From Armatimonadaceae bacterium (GTDB taxonomy: Bacteria; Armatimonadota; Armatimonadia; Armatimonadales; Armatimonadaceae): a stretch of 56,572 nt of DNA. A model generated the notes under the pieces. It saw only the letters and a list, made by a program, of their open reading frames with translations, did not search any database and was not told the DNA's origin. Both the position numbers and the translations under genes were made by a program. The stretch spans positions 68,543 to 125,114 of the forward strand of contig JAUJOK010000009.1 of NCBI GenBank assembly GCA_030447685.1, written 5' to 3'. How positions within the stretch are numbered: the stretch's first letter is position 1; each line of letters begins with the position of its first letter. Below are positions 52,144 to 56,572 of this stretch, one piece after another.

Positions 52144-53486
52144 TTATTTTTTGTATCGCACGACCCACAGAGCTATGTCTTCAGTGTAGGTCGGCGCGGG
52201 AAGCGTCAGGCTGCCGCCGCCCGCGTGGTCAACCACCGGAGGCTTTTCCGGCGCGCCGGTGCGCGGGTGAAGCCATTCGGCCTCATAACGCCCGGCGGGA
52301 AGGTTCAGCGTCAGGCTGTCCGTTTTGCCGCCTTTCACATACAGGGCGTAGGCTTCGCCCGCCGCCGCCAGCGCCTGCACCGTTCCTCCCGACGGTATAC
52401 CGCTCCGAACGAAGGAGACATCGGGGTGCATGCGGATAAAGTCGAAGCGGTACAGGAAGTCACGAAGCGTTTTAAGCTGAACGCGAAGCGCCGGTCCGCC
52501 GCCGCCCGGCGTGGAGGCAGGAAACGCATAGGTCCCCGTCTCCTGTCCGGCGGCAAACGAGTAATCGAGATGGCTGAACACAACGCCGCCCGCCAATAGA
52601 AAGTCCCACGCCTGCATCCGATAGGTGGCGTCGTCCGTGCCTTTAAATCCCGTCTTGTCAAAGGCGATAACACGATTCAGGGCATAGTTGACGCGCACGG
52701 CGTCCGGCGGACTGGCATAGTGGAAGTTGAACACAGAGATAGGCTGGGATTCTTGATCTCCGCCGAGCCGTTGGCGATGTTCTGCGCGATCAGGTGTTTT
52801 GCGGGCCGGTTGCGCTGGGCATCCTGGATCGTCTCCGCGATGTGGGCCTGCCAGTCCATAGTCACGCCGCCGAAATACGGCTCGTTGCAGATTTCGTAGT
52901 AGACATTATCGAACGACGCCGTGGCTTCCACCAGTTTCCGTGTCAGCGCGTCCTGAACGGCAAGGAGTTTCGGATGCCGGAGCGTATACACCTCTGTCCG
53001 CGTAACATCGCCGACATCGTTAACGTTGTTTTTCACGTTCATCGGGCTGACGTTCCACATATTTTCTTCGTAGAACGGGCAGAACAGCACCAGTTCCACG
53101 ACGACGCCGTGTTTGCCCGCCTCGCGGCAATAGTCCTGAAGGCGGCGGAAATACTCCTCATTCCAGCGGCTCAGGTCAAACTTTCCCAGGCCGTCGGCAG
53201 CGGCACCGGGTGTCGCGCTGCGGGGCCAGGGCGCGCAGAATCGATCCGGCGGCGGGGCCAGCGTGTTGTTTTGAATAGCGAAGTTGCCGGGCACCTCCCG
53301 ATACGCCCCCGAAAAGGCGCGTGTCTGGTTCAGCCCCTTCGACTGAAGTTCCTTCAGGTAGGGTCGGTAATCGAAATCCTGGTTCAGCACCGCGCCGTAA
53401 TGCTCGGCAGAGGTGACAAGGATCGTCGGCTTATCGCGAAACAGAAAATAATGTCCGTTATCGGGGTGCAGAGAGATAGGTTTCAT
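52144..53486 (-). pseudogene. Glycoside hydrolase, clan GH-A (cellulase/DUF4038-like), one frameshift
   Basis: A TIM-barrel glycosidase of about 445 residues. The N-terminal part has LHPDNGHYFLFRDKPTILVT and RPYLKELQSKGLNQTRAFSG. The acid/base Glu of clan A is in YYEICNEPYFGG. After AEIKNP the frame changes near 52735 and continues with VFNFHYASPPDAVRVNYALN, MQAWDFLLAGGVVFSHLDYS and a C-terminal beta-sandwich ending in EDIALWVVRYK. One single-base change restores it. There is no signal peptide. The sugar substrate is unknown. It is in an operon between HtrA and the serine hydrolase. Confidence 0.78.
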
Positions 53487-53503
53487 CAGGTCCTCGCTGC
53501 TGT

Positions 53504-54631
53504 TCAGGGGGCTTCGCCAAGGCGGAGACGAGCGCTGCCCTGCTCCCCATTCCGCAGCACAGTCACGCCGACCTCCTGGCCTATCTTCAGCGAACGGAGC
53601 AGCCGGTGGTAATCCGCCTCGTCCTGAACCGGCTTACCGGCCATTTCGAGAATGACATCATAAGGACGCAGACCAGCGCGGTCGGCAGGCGAGCCACGGT
53701 AGATACCACGCACAGCCACACCGCGCGGGGCGGGAAGATTCAGCGCCGCCGCGATACGCGGGTTGACACTGACGACGACCAGGCCCGTCCAGGGGCGGCG
53801 TACCTTGCCGTAGCGCTTCAGCTCGTCCGCGACACGCAGCGCGGTCGCGATGGGGATGGCGAAGCCGATATTCTGCGCGTCCGCCCGCACCAGGGTATTG
53901 ATGCCTACCACTCGCCCGCCCAGATCGATCAGCGCGCCGCCGGAGTTGCCGGGGTTGATGGCGGCATCGGTCTGAATCAGGTTCTCGTACATCCGGCCCT
54001 CCATCGCGACAGGCCGCCCCAATGCCGACACCACGCCCGACGACACGGATGCGGACAGTCCGACCGGATTACCGATAGCGATCACCGTCTGGCCGGGAAC
54101 CAGCGTATCCCCTATGCCGAACGCGGCGACGGGCAGATTCGCGCCTGTTACCTTTATCAGCGCAATATCGGTGGAGCGGTCCGCGCCCACGGCGGAGCCG
54201 CTGAGCCGCCGCCCATCAGGCAGGATAACGGTAATGCGCCCCTCATTTTCCACCGCCCCCTCTACCACATGCTGATTGGTCAGCACATAGCCGCCTGCCA
54301 GCAGAACGCCGGAACCGGCTCCCGTGGGCACCTCGCGCCGCTCAATGCGCCCCCGGCCCATAAACTCGTCGAACGGGTCATCAAAAACCCGGTAGCCGAC
54401 CTGCGCCGTGGTGTCTATCGAGACCACCGCCCGCGCCACCTCCTGAACCGCCTGCACAATCGGCTCCGATTTGGCGTCATACGGCGGCGCGGCGTTTGCC
54501 GCCGTGGCAAAGTCCAAGCCTTCTCTTGCCAGCCCTTCGCTTCTATCAAGGCTCTGGGTGACGCACGCGCCGATAACCCCACCGATAGCCAGCGTCAGCG
54601 CCCAGAACGGGGTCTTTCGCAGCTTAGACAT
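53504..54631 (-). CDS. HtrA/DegP-like serine protease with PDZ domain
   Basis: A 375-residue S1C protease. An N-terminal membrane anchor (FWALTLAIGGVIGACV) places it outside the membrane. The catalytic triad is His ~121 in LTNQHVVEG, Asp ~155 in RSTDIALIK and Ser ~230 in INPGNSGGAL. A single PDZ domain (residues ~285-370: GVAVRGIYRGSPADRAGLRP) follows. It degrades or handles misfolded extracytoplasmic proteins. It lies 23 bp after the O-methyltransferase gene and 17 bp before the glycosidase. The frame is intact. Confidence 0.94.
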   Translation of the reverse strand: MSKLRKTPFWALTLAIGGVIGACVTQSLDRSEGLAREGLDFATAANAAPPYDAKSEPIVQAVQEVARAVVSIDTTAQVGYRVFDDPFDEFMGRGRIERREVPTGAGSGVLLAGGYVLTNQHVVEGAVENEGRITVILPDGRRLSGSAVGADRSTDIALIKVTGANLPVAAFGIGDTLVPGQTVIAIGNPVGLSASVSSGVVSALGRPVAMEGRMYENLIQTDAAINPGNSGGALIDLGGRVVGINTLVRADAQNIGFAIPIATALRVADELKRYGKVRRPWTGLVVVSVNPRIAAALNLPAPRGVAVRGIYRGSPADRAGLRPYDVILEMAGKPVQDEADYHRLLRSLKIGQEVGVTVLRNGEQGSARLRLGEAP

Positions 54632-54654
54632 CGTGACTCTGCCTTTCCACTTCG

Positions 54655-55224
54655 TCAGGCGCTCTTTTTGCGGGAAAGAATAACGCCGTCATCTATGGGA
54701 ACCTCCACCGATTCGAGTTCCGGCGACGAAAACGCCAGGTCTACGTATTCTTTCATCTGCGCCCGCAGCGAAATGGTATCGTCCCCGACGATCAGGCCGC
54801 CGGGGCGCACCAGGGGCAGCGCGGCCCGCAGGTAGTCCACATATTGCGGCTTGTCGGCATCGAGAAAAACGAAGTCGAAGGGGCCGGACTGCGCGGGAAT
54901 CAGCGCGCGGGCATCGCCTTCCAGCAGCATAATTCTATCTTCCAGACCCGCACGGCGATAGTTCTCCCGCGCCAGCGCCGCGCGTCCGGCATCATATTCC
55001 ATCGCTACCACCTCTCCTTCGCCGCCGCCAGTTTCCGCCAGCGCGCGGGCGAACCACAGCGTCGAATAGCCGTTGGATGTGCCTACCTCCAGCACGCGCC
55101 GCGCGCCGATAGATTTTATCAGCAGGGACAGAAACTGCGCGTTGTCACGGCCTACGTTCCAGAATTTGTCGGCGGTGCGCTCCAATTCGCTCAATAGCGA
55201 CTCGAAAGCCTGGGATTCTACCAT
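54655..55224 (-). CDS. Class I SAM-dependent O-methyltransferase
   Basis: A 189-residue caffeoyl-CoA/catechol O-methyltransferase-type enzyme (PF01596). The SAM-binding motif I is RRVLEVGTSNGYSTLWFA, the acidic residue of motif II is in VVAMEYDAGRAALARENYRR, and the metal-binding Asp region is FVFLDADKPQYVDYL with GGLIVGDDTI. The substrate is unknown; family members act on phenolic compounds in the presence of Mg2+. The ATG is 1 bp from the stop of the DUF4127 gene, so they are coupled. Confidence 0.92.
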   Translation of the reverse strand: MVESQAFESLLSELERTADKFWNVGRDNAQFLSLLIKSIGARRVLEVGTSNGYSTLWFARALAETGGGEGEVVAMEYDAGRAALARENYRRAGLEDRIMLLEGDARALIPAQSGPFDFVFLDADKPQYVDYLRAALPLVRPGGLIVGDDTISLRAQMKEYVDLAFSSPELESVEVPIDDGVILSRKKSA

Positions 55225-55225
55225 A

Positions 55226-56572
55226 TTATGTCCTGTCCGTCAGATCCAAATCCACCTCGAAGGTGCGCCGCCAGGGCAGGCGCACGGAGCCGCGCGCGAG
55301 CGTCAAGCCTGCGCCGATACCCCGCGCCTGAAGCCGGGTCAGTACGCCGGACAGTCCCTGCTCGATAGCGTCGCGCGCAGCCTGCTGTTCCTGAGGACTG
55401 TCTGGGTCGGGGTCGCGGCGGCCAAAGGCAGACTCAATAGTGTTGCGCGCCTCGGCGCGCACGATGGTCTGATACCCGAAGTCTTCCAAAAAACGGTGTG
55501 TGAGGAAGCGATGCTGTGCCGCTTCGCCCGCCGGGTCGCCGCCCATCATCAGCGAACAAGCCGCCTGCGCGACAACCACACCGAGCGTATTGCCCGCCGT
55601 GTTCCATGCGCCGAAGGCGGCGAGCCGGGCCGGGTCGAGGGCGCAGGCCGGGTCGAGCATCATCTCCATTGCCAGCGGGTCCGCGCCATTGGGATAAGCC
55701 ACATCGCCCAGAGCAATAGCCTTCCCGGCCTGCTGCCACACGCCCAGCCGCTCGAAAAACGCCTGGTAAAACGGCGCGCGCTCCTGCCGCTCCGCGTCTG
55801 CGAACCGCGCCTGGAACTCCGTGCGGCGCGGCGAAGGCGGCAGCACGCCCAGCACGAAATCCGCCTCGTCCAACGATGTGGCCAAAACACAGCCGCAGGC
55901 GCGTATCTGCCCCTCCACCGTAATATAGACGGCGCGGTCTTCGTAGGGCGCGACGATTTGCTCGCCGCCGGGAACGGCATAGTCCACCCAGACAGAAGGA
56001 CGACGCCCCCGCTTCTCGTTGACCAATCGCGCCACCAGCGCCGAGCCGACTTCGTCCGCGCCGGGGTGCACCATCATGCGGCTTGCCGCTTCCGGACCGA
56101 GCAAACGCAGCCACTCCTCCAGCCATGCCTTTTCGCGCGACGGCATGCCCCACGGCGACGTGTCATCGGAGGTAAGCAGCAAAAAATGGAGCCGCCCGCG
56201 TGCCAGAAGGTCGATCAACGCCAGGTTTACCGCGTGGTTGCGAAGGCGTCGCTGAAGCCAGTCTGCGACGAGATCGGGGGGGAGTTCGGCTTCCAGGGCG
56301 GCGAGCGCCCCTGCCTCCTCCTCCGTCAGCGGGCCGCGCTCGCGCCGGTGCAGCAGACCCGAATAACGATAAAAACGCGTTCCCCACTCGGCCCAGTACA
56401 GCGGCTCCTCCACGGCGTTATCGGCGTTGGAAACGCGCGTAATCAGCGAAAACGCATAGACCGGCTTTCCCGCCGCCCCGATCTCCTCCAGCCCCCTCAG
56501 GCGCGGCAGCACGTCCGCCGCGCTTTCCCCGGATATGCGCGAGTTGATGAGGTTCCCGTACAGCAGGTATTC
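55226..56572 (-). CDS. DUF4127 family protein (5' end beyond the window)
   Basis: Partial: at least 448 residues, open to the right edge, with the N-terminus outside. Recognisable stretches are LLYGNLINSR, FLLLTSDDTSPWGMPSREK, IMVHPGADEVGSALVARL-like segments (here MMVHPGADEVGSALVARLVN), GDVAYPNGADPLAMEMML and AFGAWNTAGNTLGVVVAQA. DUF4127 proteins are thought to be enzymes of cell-wall or sugar metabolism, but no reaction has been assigned to my knowledge. It is the first visible gene of the five-gene operon that runs to 50683. Confidence 0.88.
   Translation of the reverse strand, partial: EYLLYGNLINSRISGESAADVLPRLRGLEEIGAAGKPVYAFSLITRVSNADNAVEEPLYWAEWGTRFYRYSGLLHRRERGPLTEEEAGALAALEAELPPDLVADWLQRRLRNHAVNLALIDLLARGRLHFLLLTSDDTSPWGMPSREKAWLEEWLRLLGPEAASRMMVHPGADEVGSALVARLVNEKRGRRPSVWVDYAVPGGEQIVAPYEDRAVYITVEGQIRACGCVLATSLDEADFVLGVLPPSPRRTEFQARFADAERQERAPFYQAFFERLGVWQQAGKAIALGDVAYPNGADPLAMEMMLDPACALDPARLAAFGAWNTAGNTLGVVVAQAACSLMMGGDPAGEAAQHRFLTHRFLEDFGYQTIVRAEARNTIESAFGRRDPDPDSPQEQQAARDAIEQGLSGVLTRLQARGIGAGLTLARGSVRLPWRRTFEVDLDLTDRT

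Overview
The window is a 56.6 kb piece of a GC-rich bacterial chromosome. It reads as a free-living, environmental organism. The mix of DUF2723 and DUF4127 proteins, type IV pilus genes, a PAQR protein and many secreted hydrolases would fit Armatimonadota or a neighbouring terrabacterial phylum. That placement is inference from gene content and not firm. No rRNA, tRNA, CRISPR array, phage or plasmid backbone was recognised.

Layout. 1-3.2 kb: a broken DUF2723 membrane protein and a decayed ISKra4-type insertion. 3.3-9.1 kb: an MHS-type MFS transporter, a two-subunit molybdenum hydroxylase, a frameshifted esterase and a PAQR/hemolysin III protein. 9.3-14.3 kb: SMI1/KNR4 protein, M14 carboxypeptidase, CDGSH protein, SDR, PAS-ATPase, GNAT. 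14.4-20 kb: SpoIIE-type phosphatase, PilC, PilT and a sigma-70 factor fused to a GGDEF-like domain. Together with the PAS-ATPase these look like a partner-switching regulatory group around pilus genes. 20-25.3 kb: isocitrate dehydrogenase, an ATPase/DUF3226 pair resembling OLD/PARIS-type defence modules, and a broken amino-acid permease. 25.4-33.2 kb: BtpA-family protein, rRNA/tRNA methyltransferase, ABC ATPase, TPR lipoprotein, IS5-family insertion, RecQ, HEAT protein. 33.4-38 kb: zinc-ribbon protein, a 143-bp inverted-repeat element, and a PHP-TerC-membrane protein-HTH operon. 38-41.1 kb: a large AAA regulator, a structured leader with terminator, an SGNH hydrolase. 41.2-43.8 kb: a brnTA module split by a second ISKra4 copy, then a PIN-domain toxin-antitoxin pair. 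43.9-56.6 kb: ABC-F ATPase, DinB protein, a four-gene operon with an HExxH protein and a HAD hydrolase, Hsp20, and a five-gene operon (DUF4127, O-methyltransferase, HtrA, glycoside hydrolase, serine hydrolase).

Two things cut across the window. First, an 18-bp repeat unit occurs as short tandem arrays inside four unrelated genes. It always lies on the coding strand but is translated in two different frames. Second, about fifteen genes carry one or more single-base frameshifts, several in short homopolymer runs and several as compensating pairs, while the block 43.9-52.1 kb is clean. This may be real decay or residual sequencing error, so broken genes are described by the protein they clearly encode.
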